Shown: positions 1 to 8,908 of the stretch, piece after piece
Layout: each line of letters opens with the position of its first letter
Position numbering within the stretch: the stretch's first letter is position 1
Assembly (NCBI RefSeq): GCF_900543425.1
Contig: NZ_UQRQ01000005.1
Span: 62,001-126,000, forward strand
Reading direction: 5' to 3'
Length of the DNA stretch: 64,000 nucleotides
From: an uncultured Sanguibacteroides sp.
Lineage (GTDB): Bacteria > Bacteroidota > Bacteroidia > Bacteroidales > Marinifilaceae
The notes under the pieces: model-generated
The model's database searches: none
What the model was told of the DNA's origin: nothing
Seen by the model: only the letters and a program-made list of their open reading frames with translations
Position numbers and translations under genes: made by a program

Positions 1-62
1 TAAACAACCTATTTCATAAAGGGAAAACTCATTTTATAAATACCAAAATCCCCTTTTCATAG

Positions 63-70
63 CAAAAATA
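63..70 (-). promoter_or_regulatory. Candidate -7 box reading leftward
   Basis: The minus strand reads TATTTTTG here, an exact match to the Bacteroidetes -7 consensus TAnnTTTG. It would drive a gene to the left, outside the window. No clear TTTG -33 element was found, so the call rests on the -7 box alone. Confidence 0.35.
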
Positions 71-104
71 GTAAAATAGTAATAGATAATTGAAAAATCT
101 CTGC

Positions 105-112
105 TATTTTTG
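105..112 (+). promoter_or_regulatory. Candidate -7 box for the PASTA-rluD pair
   Basis: TATTTTTG matches TAnnTTTG and lies 71 nt before the PASTA gene start. The only TTG nearby (90-92) is 12 nt away, too close for a normal -33 element. It is likely the promoter of the PASTA-rluD pair, with an unusual or weak -33. Confidence 0.4.
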
Positions 113-183
113 CCAGAGAAAGAGATCAATCCATCATTCTGAATAAAAAGCGGGAAGGTGAAAAATTCAAACACATAAAATTT

Positions 184-1011
184 ATGAGTGTATTCAATAC
201 GAAAAAAATCATATTTTGGAGCATCAACTTGTTGGTAGCCGTGTTACTTCTTTTTCTTACCGGTTATATTGTCCTTCAACGTTTAGACAGTTACACCTTA
301 CATGGTCAATACATTTCTGTACCTGATTTGCGCGGACTTACTCCTTCGGAGGCGGCTCCATTCCTCCAAGAGAAAAATTTATTCGCTATCGTAGTCGATT
401 CTATCTACGACGATCACGCCAAGGCGGGAGCTGTCGTCGAGCAATTTCCGTCTCCCGAATCCAAGGTAAAAAACAGCCGGACGATCCAACTCACCATCAA
501 TGCCAACGCACCGGAAAAACTAATCTTCCCGAATCTAAAAAATACGGCATTCAGACAAACGATACAGAAGTTAAAAAATATCGGTTTCAATATCGGCCAA
601 CTAAAATATACCTCCTCCAACTTTAAGAATTTGGTACTGGGTTTTATGTATAAAGACGAACCTATTGAACCCGGAGACATCATCCAGAAAGGGGAGAATA
701 TCGATATTATATTAGGAGATGGGAATACAAGTAATAATCAGGTTTTCATCCCGAATCTACGAGGCAAGACGTTAGAAGAGGCCAAAACTCTTATTCTGCT
801 GTCTTTTTTAAACATAGGAGAGATTATTAACGATGAAACCGTCCGCACTCCACAAGATCAACTCGAAGCTTTTATCTACCAGCAATCGCCTGATATCGAA
901 GAACATCCTAAGACCACATTGGGAAGTCATATAACGATTTATTTGACAAAAGATCAGGAGAAATTAGTCGTGCAGGACACTCTTTCCATTGAAACACAAG
1001 AACAACGATGA
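184..1011 (+). CDS. PASTA-domain membrane protein
   Basis: A 275-residue single-pass membrane protein with a short cytoplasmic N-terminus, a membrane segment at about residues 9-32 and three extracytoplasmic PASTA repeats starting near residues 44, 113 and 186. Each repeat opens with a [IV]P[DN]L motif (SVPDLRG, IFPNLKN, FIPNLRG). PASTA domains in PknB-type kinases and PBPs bind peptidoglycan or muropeptides; here there is no kinase or transpeptidase domain, so a scaffold or sensor role at the cell wall is inferred. Its stop overlaps the rluD start by 4 nt (ATGA), so the two are probably translated together. The family is common next to rluD in Bacteroidetes. Confidence 0.85.
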   Translation: MSVFNTKKIIFWSINLLVAVLLLFLTGYIVLQRLDSYTLHGQYISVPDLRGLTPSEAAPFLQEKNLFAIVVDSIYDDHAKAGAVVEQFPSPESKVKNSRTIQLTINANAPEKLIFPNLKNTAFRQTIQKLKNIGFNIGQLKYTSSNFKNLVLGFMYKDEPIEPGDIIQKGENIDIILGDGNTSNNQVFIPNLRGKTLEEAKTLILLSFLNIGEIINDETVRTPQDQLEAFIYQQSPDIEEHPKTTLGSHITIYLTKDQEKLVVQDTLSIETQEQR

Positions 1012-2072
1012 TCGAAGAAACAGAAGATATAGACGAACTGAACGAAGAGGAAGAACAAGAGCAGGAATTATTCGAACATTTTCGTCTGGAAGCAGACTCC
1101 GGTCAAGCTCTTTTACGAATCGACAAATTCCTGGTAGACCGGATTCCTAATGCTTCGCGTACCAAAATACAAGACGCTGCCGAAGCGGGTAATATATTGG
1201 TAAACGGAAAACCCGTGAAACCCAATTACAAGGTAAAACCCAAAGACGTGGTTTCGGTTATGATGTCTCACCCGAAAAGAGAGATCACGATCATTCCCGA
1301 AAACATTCCTCTCCATATTGTTTATGAGGACGATGACCTGTTAATTATAAACAAAGCGCCCGGTATGGTAGTACACCCTTCTTTCGGCCATTACACGGGC
1401 ACATTGGTCAATGCCTTAGCTTGGCATTTAAAGGACAATCCTCTTTTTAAAGAAAATGATCCCCGACCGGGACTTGTTCACCGGATAGACAAAGATACTT
1501 CCGGCTTACTGGTCATTGCCAAGACAGAAGAGGCTAAAACAAAACTTGCCTTACAGTTTTTTAACAAAACTTCCGACCGGAAATACGTTGCCGTCTGCTG
1601 GGGTAACCTGGAAGAAGATAACGGTACGATCATCGGTAATATCGGCAGAAACCTCTCCAATCGAAAAGTTATGGGCGTCTTTCCCGAAGGCAGCGAATAC
1701 GGTAAGCATGCCGTTACCCACTACCATGTATTAGAACGTCTCGGATATGTAAATGTCATTGAGTGCGTACTTGAAACCGGAAGAACCCATCAGATCCGGG
1801 CTCATTTCAAGCATATCAAACATCCGTTATTCAACGACCCGGAATACGGTGGTAACGAGATACTGAAAGGAACGACTTTCAGCAAATACAAACAATTTGT
1901 ACAAAACTGTTTCGCGATCTGCCCCCGTCAGGCTTTACATGCCAAAACATTAGGGTTCGTTCATCCGACAACGGAAAAATACATGGCTTTCGATTCGGAA
2001 ATTCCGGACGACATGCAACAGCTGATTTCCAAATGGAGAAACTACGTCATAAACAGAGAGTTGGAAGAATAG
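1008..2072 (+). CDS. rluD: 23S rRNA pseudouridine synthase RluD family
   Basis: A 354-residue RluA/RluD-family pseudouridine synthase. After an acidic Glu-rich N-terminal tail (residues 1-25), an S4 RNA-binding domain spans roughly residues 37-100 (FLVDRIPNASRTKIQDAAEAG). The catalytic domain follows, with the signature GLVHRIDKDTSGLLVIAKT near residue 150, whose Asp is the conserved catalytic residue, and the later GRTHQIRAHF motif. RluD modifies U1911, U1915 and U1917 of helix 69 in 23S rRNA in E. coli; the same target is assumed from family membership. It overlaps the PASTA gene by 4 nt and runs convergently into the purine permease with 9 nt between stops and no obvious terminator hairpin. 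Confidence 0.92.
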   Translation: MIEETEDIDELNEEEEQEQELFEHFRLEADSGQALLRIDKFLVDRIPNASRTKIQDAAEAGNILVNGKPVKPNYKVKPKDVVSVMMSHPKREITIIPENIPLHIVYEDDDLLIINKAPGMVVHPSFGHYTGTLVNALAWHLKDNPLFKENDPRPGLVHRIDKDTSGLLVIAKTEEAKTKLALQFFNKTSDRKYVAVCWGNLEEDNGTIIGNIGRNLSNRKVMGVFPEGSEYGKHAVTHYHVLERLGYVNVIECVLETGRTHQIRAHFKHIKHPLFNDPEYGGNEILKGTTFSKYKQFVQNCFAICPRQALHAKTLGFVHPTTEKYMAFDSEIPDDMQQLISKWRNYVINRELEE

Positions 2073-2081
2073 TTCAACTCT

Positions 2082-3389
2082 TTAAGCAAAAACGTATTTC
2101 AACATAAACAACACGGTCAATATATACATGACCAAATTCAGATCCCGAAATTTTCCACTCAATATCTTCAACAAAGCATAGGATAACATACCCAGCACAA
2201 TTCCCTCGGCAATAGAATAGGTTAAAGGCATCATAATAATGGTAATAAAAGCAGGAAGTACTTCCGTTATATCGCCGAAATTAATTTTTACCACAGAATC
2301 AAACATAAATACGCCTACCATGACCAGTACTCCCGCGGTGGCCACACCAGGAACCAATAAAAACAAAGGAGAAAAGAAAAGGGAAATCAAAAAAAGTAAA
2401 CTCACGGTAAAGGCGGTAACACCGGAGCGTCCACCCTCTGCTATTCCTGCCGCACTCTCGGCATAAGTCGTAGTTGTTGACGTTCCCAAAACAGCACCGA
2501 CGGTTGTACCCAATGCATCGGACAACAAAGCCTGTTTTATCCGCGGAATTTTTCCTTTCGCATCAACCATTCCCGCTTTATTAGCCGTTCCGACTAAAGT
2601 CCCCAAGGTATCGAATATATCCATAAAAATCAGAGAGAAAATCGCAATCAGCATATCGGGAGCCAGAATGGAACGAAAATCAAATTTAAAAAATACGGGA
2701 CTCAAAGAATGAGGGACAGCTATCGGAGAAAAATTTTCAGGCAACCGAGTGATACCCAATGGAATCCCGATTAACGTACAAATAACAATCACGTAAAAAA
2801 GAGCTCCTTTGACTCGTTTTGCCATCAAAACACCTCCTAATATGATACCCGATATGGCCAAAATAACCGATGGAGTAAATTTTCCCAATGTAACAAAAGT
2901 TACGGGATCCGAGACCACAATTCCGGCATTTTTCAATCCGATAAAGGCTATAAACAGACCGATCCCAACCGAGATTGCCTGCCTTAGACAAGCAGGAATA
3001 GCATTTACGATCAGTTCGCGGACATTAAATACAGTCAACAAAATAAAAACCAATCCTTCCACGAATACAGCGGTCAATGCCTCCTGCCAGGAATAACCCA
3101 TGCCCTGTACTAAGGTGAAAGCAAAAAAAGCATTTAATCCCATACCCGAAGCCAAAGCAAAAGGCAATTTTGCCACCACAGCCATCAATAACGTTGCTAT
3201 CGCAGCAGACAAAGCCGTAGCCGTAAATACGGCTCCCTTATCCATCGAGGCGGCAGACAAAATATCAGGATTCACAGCCAGAATATACGACATGGTTAAA
3301 AAAGTCGTTATACCTGCCATTATCTCCGTTTTGATTCGCATAGTACGCGGATCAAATCCAAATAACAATGCTAAAATTCTCATCGTCAT
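2082..3389 (-). CDS. NCS2/AzgA-type purine permease
   Basis: A 435-residue polytopic inner-membrane protein with a characteristic AzgA-like start (RTEIMAGITTFLTMSYIL-type motif: KTEIMAGITTFLTMSYILAV) and repeated hydrophobic segments consistent with 12-14 helices. It belongs to the adenine/guanine/hypoxanthine permease branch of the nucleobase-cation symporter 2 superfamily (GhxP/PurP/PbuG-like); substrate cannot be fixed from sequence. The start codon sits directly behind the hairpin terminator of ychF, so expression may depend on read-through or on a promoter hidden in the ychF 3' end. A second in-frame ATG lies two codons downstream. Confidence 0.88.
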   Translation of the reverse strand: MTMRILALLFGFDPRTMRIKTEIMAGITTFLTMSYILAVNPDILSAASMDKGAVFTATALSAAIATLLMAVVAKLPFALASGMGLNAFFAFTLVQGMGYSWQEALTAVFVEGLVFILLTVFNVRELIVNAIPACLRQAISVGIGLFIAFIGLKNAGIVVSDPVTFVTLGKFTPSVILAISGIILGGVLMAKRVKGALFYVIVICTLIGIPLGITRLPENFSPIAVPHSLSPVFFKFDFRSILAPDMLIAIFSLIFMDIFDTLGTLVGTANKAGMVDAKGKIPRIKQALLSDALGTTVGAVLGTSTTTTYAESAAGIAEGGRSGVTAFTVSLLFLISLFFSPLFLLVPGVATAGVLVMVGVFMFDSVVKINFGDITEVLPAFITIIMMPLTYSIAEGIVLGMLSYALLKILSGKFRDLNLVMYILTVLFMLKYVFA

Positions 3390-3393
3390 AATT

Positions 3394-3435
3394 AAAAAAA
3401 CGGTTATGTCTTTTAAAAGACAAAACCGTTTTGAT
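3394..3435 (-). terminator. Intrinsic terminator of ychF
   Basis: On the minus strand AAAACGGTT...AACCGTTTT arms enclose an inner GTCTTTT/AAAAGAC stem and are followed by a run of seven T. It lies 17 nt after the ychF stop and ends only about 5 nt before the purine permease ATG. Confidence 0.8.
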
Positions 3436-3451
3436 TATCGTTTTTCCTGCA

Positions 3452-4552
3452 TTATACGTTAAACCGGAAATTCATCATATCACCGTCCTGTACCACATAA
3501 TCTTTTCCCTCCACGGACATCTTTCCTGCTTCCTTGCATTTAGCCTCCGATCCCAAAGTGATAAAATCTTCATACTTAATAACCTCCGCCCGGATAAATC
3601 CTTTTTCAAAATCAGTATGAATAATACCGGCGGTTTGAGGTGCTTTCATGCCATTCTTAAACGTCCATGCCCTAACCTCTTTTGGTCCTGCCGTAAAATA
3701 AGTTCTCAGATTCAACAGCTTATAAGCCGTCCGGATTAATTTATTCACACCTGCCTCTTTCAGACCTAAATCCTCAAGAAACATTTGTTTTTCCTCATAC
3801 GTTTCCAACTCGGCAATATCCGCTTCAATGGCCGCTCCTATCACCAAAACTTCAGCTCCTTCGTTTTTCACGGCCTCACGAACTGCATCTACGTATTTAT
3901 TACCCTTTACAACAGATACTTCATCCACGTTACAGACATATAATATCGGTTTATTCGTCAATAACATCAGATCTTTAGCAACTTCTTGCTGCAGGTCGGT
4001 CAACCTAACAGATCGGGCAGACTCTCCTTTCTCGAGAGCCTCTTTATAAAGATACAACACTTCTACAAGTCTTTTAGCATAAGCATCTCCTCCGGTCTTC
4101 GCCCGCTTCTCTTCTTTCAACAACCGATTTTCAACCGTCTCCAAATCTTTCAATTGCAGTTCTGTATCTATAATCTCTTTATCTCTTACCGGATCAACAC
4201 TCCCATCCACATGGACAATATTATCATCATCAAAACAGCGCAATACATGAATAATAGCATCCGTTTCTCGAATATTAGATAAAAACTTATTTCCTAAACC
4301 TTCTCCCTTACTGGCCCCTTTTACTAATCCGGCAATATCCACAATCTCAACCACGGCAGGCACTACATTTTGAGGTTGTACCAATTCCACCAATTTATTC
4401 AATCGCTCGTCCGGCACCGTTATTACCCCCACGTTCGGCTCTATCGTACAGAAAGGAAAATTAGCAGACTGGGCTTTCGCATTACTTAAACAATTGAACA
4501 AGGTCGATTTTCCCACGTTCGGCAAACCGACGATTCCACATTGTAAACTCAT
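3452..4552 (-). CDS. ychF: Redox-regulated ATPase YchF (Obg family)
   Basis: A 366-residue member of the Obg/YchF translation-factor-like P-loop ATPases, the usual length for YchF/OLA1. The G1 motif is GLPNVGKST at residues 8-16, G3 is near DIAGLVKGA (residues 70-78), and G4 is the non-canonical NVDE (YVCNVDEV, about residue 208), the hallmark that shifts YchF from GTP to ATP. A C-terminal TGS domain closes the protein. YchF binds ribosomes and influences stress responses, mostly as a negative regulator of oxidative-stress defence in E. coli. It stands alone with its own promoter candidate and terminator. Confidence 0.95.
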   Translation of the reverse strand: MSLQCGIVGLPNVGKSTLFNCLSNAKAQSANFPFCTIEPNVGVITVPDERLNKLVELVQPQNVVPAVVEIVDIAGLVKGASKGEGLGNKFLSNIRETDAIIHVLRCFDDDNIVHVDGSVDPVRDKEIIDTELQLKDLETVENRLLKEEKRAKTGGDAYAKRLVEVLYLYKEALEKGESARSVRLTDLQQEVAKDLMLLTNKPILYVCNVDEVSVVKGNKYVDAVREAVKNEGAEVLVIGAAIEADIAELETYEEKQMFLEDLGLKEAGVNKLIRTAYKLLNLRTYFTAGPKEVRAWTFKNGMKAPQTAGIIHTDFEKGFIRAEVIKYEDFITLGSEAKCKEAGKMSVEGKDYVVQDGDMMNFRFNV

Positions 4553-4942
4553 ACTATCTTATTATCAATTAATTATACATCAAATCAAAACCAACGAACA
4601 ATAAAAAGAATCCTTATTCCTTTTAAGCTCGTTTGAGTCTGCAAAGATAATCAATTTTTAAGCTAATGCAGCATCTTGTTCTACTTTCTATCCCCGGCTA
4701 TAAACGGAGTAACCATTTCCATGCAATATATTGATATTAAAAATATTACAAACAATTAAAGTAAATTCCACGAATCGATAAAAAGAATAACCGTGCCGTC
4801 CGTTCAGTCGATATAATCCACCAACCCTTTTTTCAAAATCACGATTTTCCCCACAAACGAAGGATAAGAAGTTACCTAATATCTCAACCAATTATTTTTT
4901 TTGTATTATTGTATACATAATTATATCCTAAAATTAAAAACT
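4553..4942. other. 390-nt divergent intergenic region
   Basis: This gap between divergently transcribed ychF and the SIMPL gene carries a TATCTTTG box for ychF (4642-4649) and a one-mismatch box TATTATTG (4904-4911) for the SIMPL gene. A 67-codon minus-strand open frame (4688-4891) has no recognisable domain and no supporting ribosome site, and I do not call it a gene. Nothing else is evident. Confidence 0.5.
4642..4649 (-). promoter_or_regulatory. Candidate -7 box of ychF
   Basis: Minus-strand TATCTTTG matches TAnnTTTG exactly and lies about 90 nt before the ychF ATG. A matching -33 TTTG at the right distance was not found. Confidence 0.45.
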
Positions 4943-5653
4943 ATGAAAGTAAGAAATTTATTATTGGCCATATTATTAACCATCTGCACCGCCTCCTTCG
5001 GACAAGAGGATGAAAATGCCAAATATATCGAAGTAACCGGAACATCGGAAATTGAAATCGTACCGGATGAAATCCATTTTATCATAGAGATAAAAGAGTA
5101 TTGGGCGGAAGAGTTTTATGAAAAGTCCAAACCGGAAGATTACCGGACCAAAGTGGCATTAAGTGACATAGAACAAAATTTAAGATCGGCATTGTGTAAA
5201 GCAGGGATCAGCAACAACTCCATACGTACCCAGGAAGTAGGCGACTACTGGCGTGAACGGGGACACGATTTTCTCATAGCCAAAAGATTTGATATCACGT
5301 TAAAGGATTTTAATCAGATCGATAAAATTATAAAAGTTATTGACACAAAAGGCATACAGTCCATGCGTATCGGTGAATTAAAAAACAAACAAATACAATA
5401 TTATCGTCGACAAGGAAAAATAGAAGCGTTAAAAGCCGCCCGGACGAAAGCGACCTATTTAGTCGAAGCATTAGGGAAACAACTCGGCGATCTTATTCGC
5501 ATTGTAGAACCACAAGAGAATACATATCCATTCCCCCTATCGCAGGCGCAAAGTAATGTACGTTCTTCACAAGTAGAATCATTCGACGGTTTCCGCACGA
5601 TCAAACTTTACTATACCATGCTGGTAAGGTTTAAAATAGACGATAGGGATTAG
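4943..5653 (+). CDS. SIMPL (DUF541) domain periplasmic protein
   Basis: A 236-residue exported protein from the ATG at 4943; the open frame extends 14 codons further up, but the signal peptide (MKVRNLLLAILLTICTASFG, then Q) fixes this start. The mature part is a SIMPL/DUF541 domain, recognised by YIEVTGTSEIEIVPDEIHF at its start and the C-terminal LYYTMLVRFKI strand. The family includes OMP28/BP26 of Brucella and E. coli YggE, which reduces oxidative stress phenotypes; the molecular function remains unclear. It runs convergently into the DUF5715 gene. Confidence 0.85.
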   Translation: MKVRNLLLAILLTICTASFGQEDENAKYIEVTGTSEIEIVPDEIHFIIEIKEYWAEEFYEKSKPEDYRTKVALSDIEQNLRSALCKAGISNNSIRTQEVGDYWRERGHDFLIAKRFDITLKDFNQIDKIIKVIDTKGIQSMRIGELKNKQIQYYRRQGKIEALKAARTKATYLVEALGKQLGDLIRIVEPQENTYPFPLSQAQSNVRSSQVESFDGFRTIKLYYTMLVRFKIDDRD

Positions 5654-5718
5654 GTGATTTCGGATTTGTCTTGCCCTAAAAATTGACAGTTTAATCTAAA
5701 ATCGATAATTAGGAACAC

Positions 5719-6348
5719 TTAGCGTGCCGTTATATGAAAGCATCCTTGTTTATACTCGTAACGAACATAACATCTTTTCTGTTTGCGCAAATCCTGAAGA
5801 ACTTCGGCCAATACGGTTTTCAATTTATCCCTGGTCTCGGACTTTGATCCTTTTTGCTTATAACGAGCATATGCAATATCGAAGGTCGTCCCGTATATAT
5901 GAGCCGAATTAGAGCTGGCATTCAAATTTTTCTTCTTCAAACGATTGACGCTCGACCCTGTTCTCAACACACTCGTAACAATAAGTTTATGCCCTGAAAG
6001 GTCTTTAGCACGAAGTGAATCTTTAAAATTCTCTGCAATTTTTTCCAGCAAGTCATAAGCCTCCGGAACCAAATAGGGAATCGAATGAGTTAACTCGTCC
6101 ACGTGATACAATCCGCAGGAAGAGATCTTTTTCAACTTTCTACTTGCTCTTTTAAATTCACCAGAAGAAGCAAGAGGCTCTATTCCCAAGCGTTTAGCTG
6201 CATCCAAATGTTTGTTATTCAAATCATTGAACGTACGGGAATAGTTTCTAAAATATACAAAAGGCTTTTTCGCTTTCTTCTCTCCACACGAGACCAGTAC
6301 ACACACGACAAAACACATCAAAATAAACAACCTATATATCTGCATCAC
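5719..6348 (-). CDS. DUF5715-like lipoprotein with M15-type metal motif
   Basis: A 209-residue predicted lipoprotein: hydrophobic segment then lipobox LVSC with Cys near residue 21. The second half contains SAHIYGTTFDIAY (around residue 147), matching the SxHxxGxxxD zinc-site pattern of M15/VanY-type D,D-carboxypeptidases, and a final CFHIT that could supply the third His ligand. This suggests a periplasmic or surface-tethered peptidoglycan peptidase of the DUF5715 type; activity is inferred only. An RTGSSVNRL segment resembles the substrate-binding Arg/Ser region of M15 enzymes. It lies 6 nt downstream of the cation exporter and may share its transcript. Confidence 0.7.
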   Translation of the reverse strand: MMQIYRLFILMCFVVCVLVSCGEKKAKKPFVYFRNYSRTFNDLNNKHLDAAKRLGIEPLASSGEFKRASRKLKKISSCGLYHVDELTHSIPYLVPEAYDLLEKIAENFKDSLRAKDLSGHKLIVTSVLRTGSSVNRLKKKNLNASSNSAHIYGTTFDIAYARYKQKGSKSETRDKLKTVLAEVLQDLRKQKRCYVRYEYKQGCFHITAR

Positions 6349-6354
6349 ACTACT

Positions 6355-7248
6355 CTATTTTTCCGGTTCGACATGTACCGCAACATGTGTGCGGCGACCA
6401 TATTTCTTTCGTAGACGCTCTTCGATTCCCGTCGCAATCACATGAGCCTCTTTCACCGTCAGTTCACTATTGACACGTACATGTATCTCTATTGCAAAAT
6501 CATTTCCGATACGACGCGTTCGTAAATTATGAGGGTCTTTTATTTGTACGTCCTCACTTATGACGGCTAAAATCTCTTTCTCCACTTCTTCCGGAAGGGA
6601 ACGTTCCAATAAATCGTTCAATGCGGGGGTCACCAACTGTATTGAAACCTTTACTATAAAAACACTCACGACAACCGCCGCAATCGGATCCAAAACATGC
6701 CATTCTTTTCCTAAAAAAATGGCTCCGGCAATACCCAAAGCCGTTCCGATAGAGGAAAAAGCATCCGAACGATGATGCCATGCATTAGCAATGACTGCCT
6801 GACTATTTACTTTTTTCCCCACCAAAAGAGTATAACGATACAAAATCTCTTTTAAAACAATCGAAACAATAGCCGCAATTAAGGCGATTTTATCCGGGCT
6901 ACCTATCTCTTCTCCTCTTGTTACGGCCAAAATACGATTCAAACCGTTCCAAAAAATACCGGTACCCACCAATAACAATATCAATCCGATAATCGTTGTC
7001 GCTAATGTTTCATACTTTCCATGACCGTAATCATGTCCTCTATCTTGCGGTTTTGCCGAAACCTTCACAAAAAAGAGGACAATCACATCTGTCACGAAAT
7101 CAGACAAAGAGTGTACGGCATCCGCTATCATAGCACTACTCTTTCCCAATATTCCGGCAATAAATTTAAAAGCCAATAAAAAGAAATTAACAATAGAACC
7201 AATGATTGTTATCCGATAGATCTCTTTTCCCCGATTTTTCTCGTCCAT
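6355..7248 (-). CDS. Cation diffusion facilitator (metal efflux)
   Basis: A 297-residue CDF-family antiporter exporting divalent metal (Zn, Fe, Co or Mn) in exchange for protons. Two metal-site motifs are visible: DAVHSLSD in helix 2 (about residues 42-49) and WHHRSDAFSS in helix 5 (about 156-165), both of the HxxxD type that favours Zn/Fe-type transporters. Six membrane segments are followed by a cytoplasmic domain of about 85 residues ending in AVHVEPEK, the usual regulatory ferredoxin-like fold. Promoter box TATCTTTG precedes it by 22 nt. Confidence 0.9.
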   Translation of the reverse strand: MDEKNRGKEIYRITIIGSIVNFFLLAFKFIAGILGKSSAMIADAVHSLSDFVTDVIVLFFVKVSAKPQDRGHDYGHGKYETLATTIIGLILLLVGTGIFWNGLNRILAVTRGEEIGSPDKIALIAAIVSIVLKEILYRYTLLVGKKVNSQAVIANAWHHRSDAFSSIGTALGIAGAIFLGKEWHVLDPIAAVVVSVFIVKVSIQLVTPALNDLLERSLPEEVEKEILAVISEDVQIKDPHNLRTRRIGNDFAIEIHVRVNSELTVKEAHVIATGIEERLRKKYGRRTHVAVHVEPEK

Positions 7249-7269
7249 TTCCTACTAAATAATTTTGAA

Positions 7270-7277
7270 CAAAGATA
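7270..7277 (-). promoter_or_regulatory. Candidate -7 box of the CDF exporter
   Basis: Minus-strand TATCTTTG, an exact TAnnTTTG match, lies 21 nt before the ATG at 7248. No good -33 element was identified. Confidence 0.45.
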
Positions 7278-7390
7278 AAAATAATACCCTATTTACTTAA
7301 AAAGGATTCTATGTTTTTACCCTCTTTATAGTCCCTATTTACATTCCCGTTATTCAAAAATAAGGATGCTATTTTCAAGACAGCAACAAA

Positions 7391-8908
7391 TTACAATGCG
7401 CTTTTAAGCTGCATTTTATAAGCAACATCTACGATCCGGCCAAAAGTAGTAACAGAAGTATATAAAGGTACAAGACCGGTTACGATATAATCGGAAGAGG
7501 CGTCCAGAACAAAAAATGTCCCGTTTTCCAACCCGACCCCAATCCGAGTATTGGTTCGATCTGTTACGTCCGAATTATAAGCCAGTGAACGTATCGGACT
7601 ATTAAATACATAGATTAGCTTGATATCGTTGGAAACAGGATCATAACAATACAACTCCTGCTGGCTTACACCACCCGAAAAAAGCAGATATCCCCGTTTA
7701 GGCAGGAGGGTCATTACATTTCTCCCGTTCAAAAGATCCGGACGTTTAAATTTTACCGTGGAAACATTTATGATCTCCCGATCGAGGGTAACAGAAAAAG
7801 TTTGGGCTATCACCTCATCATTTTGATGTAATAGTATCAAAAAGCCACAACTCTTATATCCTTCGCTTAAATATCCTACATACAATAAGTTTACTTCCGA
7901 AGGTAATCCCGTAATATCCATAAACGAGGCAGGTCTTTCCTCTCCATAATATAATTTATCGATACGAGTTGCATCCTTTTCGGCATCAGAAATCCACAAG
8001 AATCTTCTATACCGTCCATCGTATAACAAAAAGAAAGGGACCTTCTGATAATCGGTAAGCACCAATCGATCGACCTGAAGTTCCTCCCCCCCGTAAGCCG
8101 CTTTAAATTGCATAAAAGCTCCACTATGTAAAATTTCATTTGTCAAATACTTCCGAAAATATAAGCCACCATCTTCACTAAGCAAATAACCGGACCAAAT
8201 CCCGTGAAGTGCATCTTTAATAACAAAACCCGGTGGAAAATCTTTTTCAAGAAACTCATCCCGCGTATGTATCACTTTCCGAAAAGAGACATCATTCAAC
8301 TCCACACACCCTTGCCCCCCCTTTTGCATGACCATCACTTCTCCGTCCGCCTCCGAATAATCGCTCCCCGGCCAATGTTCTCGTAATTTTACCGGATAAG
8401 TCCCCAACACATCACCGTTTTCAGCCTCATACACATCCGAATAGACCGTATACTCCAGCTCTTTCCCCTGATTCCTCTCCTGAATAAACGAAAGACGGGA
8501 GACCTGATCTTTTTCGGACAATATCATCCACCCCTTATTATAACGGGAAGTCACTCGCAACATGAACTCCTTGACATACTCTATACCATTGACGCTATCC
8601 TTGACACTAAAATAGCATTCAAACTCTCCGATCGTATCGGCCAGATAATGTAAATCCCGTTGGTTTCCTATTACTTCACCCCTTTGGATTTTCCATTGAT
8701 AAGTCCAATGTTTCGGAGCCATCGTATCATGACTATAACAGACTTTCGGTTTTATTTCCAATATCTCTCCGGCATTCTTTTGATAAAGGGCCGAGATGCC
8801 CTGAATGACTATTTCATTGACAGGAACATAGTCATAATTTCCTTTATCTTCATAACAACCGGACAAAAAATAAAATATTCCGATCCAAAAAACAATTCGT
8901 TTCATCAC
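7391..8908 (-). CDS. PKD-like family lipoprotein of Sus operon
   Basis: A 505-residue lipoprotein, fourth gene of the Sus-type operon. Lipobox LSGC gives Cys about residue 18. An N-terminal PKD/Ig-like part (about 25-125, with KHWTYQWKIQ and ECYFSVKD strands) is followed by repeated beta-rich segments resembling a propeller (RRFLWISD, GYLLFSGG, LYCYDPVSNDIK). This arrangement matches the PKD-like family proteins found after DUF4843 in SusCD clusters. It probably sits on the cell surface and helps capture the SusCD ligand, a role analogous to SusE/SusF; the ligand is unknown. Start overlaps the DUF4843 stop by 4 nt. Confidence 0.75.
   Translation of the reverse strand: MMKRIVFWIGIFYFLSGCYEDKGNYDYVPVNEIVIQGISALYQKNAGEILEIKPKVCYSHDTMAPKHWTYQWKIQRGEVIGNQRDLHYLADTIGEFECYFSVKDSVNGIEYVKEFMLRVTSRYNKGWMILSEKDQVSRLSFIQERNQGKELEYTVYSDVYEAENGDVLGTYPVKLREHWPGSDYSEADGEVMVMQKGGQGCVELNDVSFRKVIHTRDEFLEKDFPPGFVIKDALHGIWSGYLLSEDGGLYFRKYLTNEILHSGAFMQFKAAYGGEELQVDRLVLTDYQKVPFFLLYDGRYRRFLWISDAEKDATRIDKLYYGEERPASFMDITGLPSEVNLLYVGYLSEGYKSCGFLILLHQNDEVIAQTFSVTLDREIINVSTVKFKRPDLLNGRNVMTLLPKRGYLLFSGGVSQQELYCYDPVSNDIKLIYVFNSPIRSLAYNSDVTDRTNTRIGVGLENGTFFVLDASSDYIVTGLVPLYTSVTTFGRIVDVAYKMQLKSAL

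Noticed and set aside
3440..3520. Possible purine riboswitch ahead of the permease
   Set aside because: The region upstream of the start is the ychF terminator and ychF coding sequence; no aptamer-like sequence is visible.
4688..4891. 67-codon minus-strand open frame in the ychF-SIMPL gap
   Set aside because: No recognisable motif and odd composition; probably a chance frame in divergent promoter DNA.
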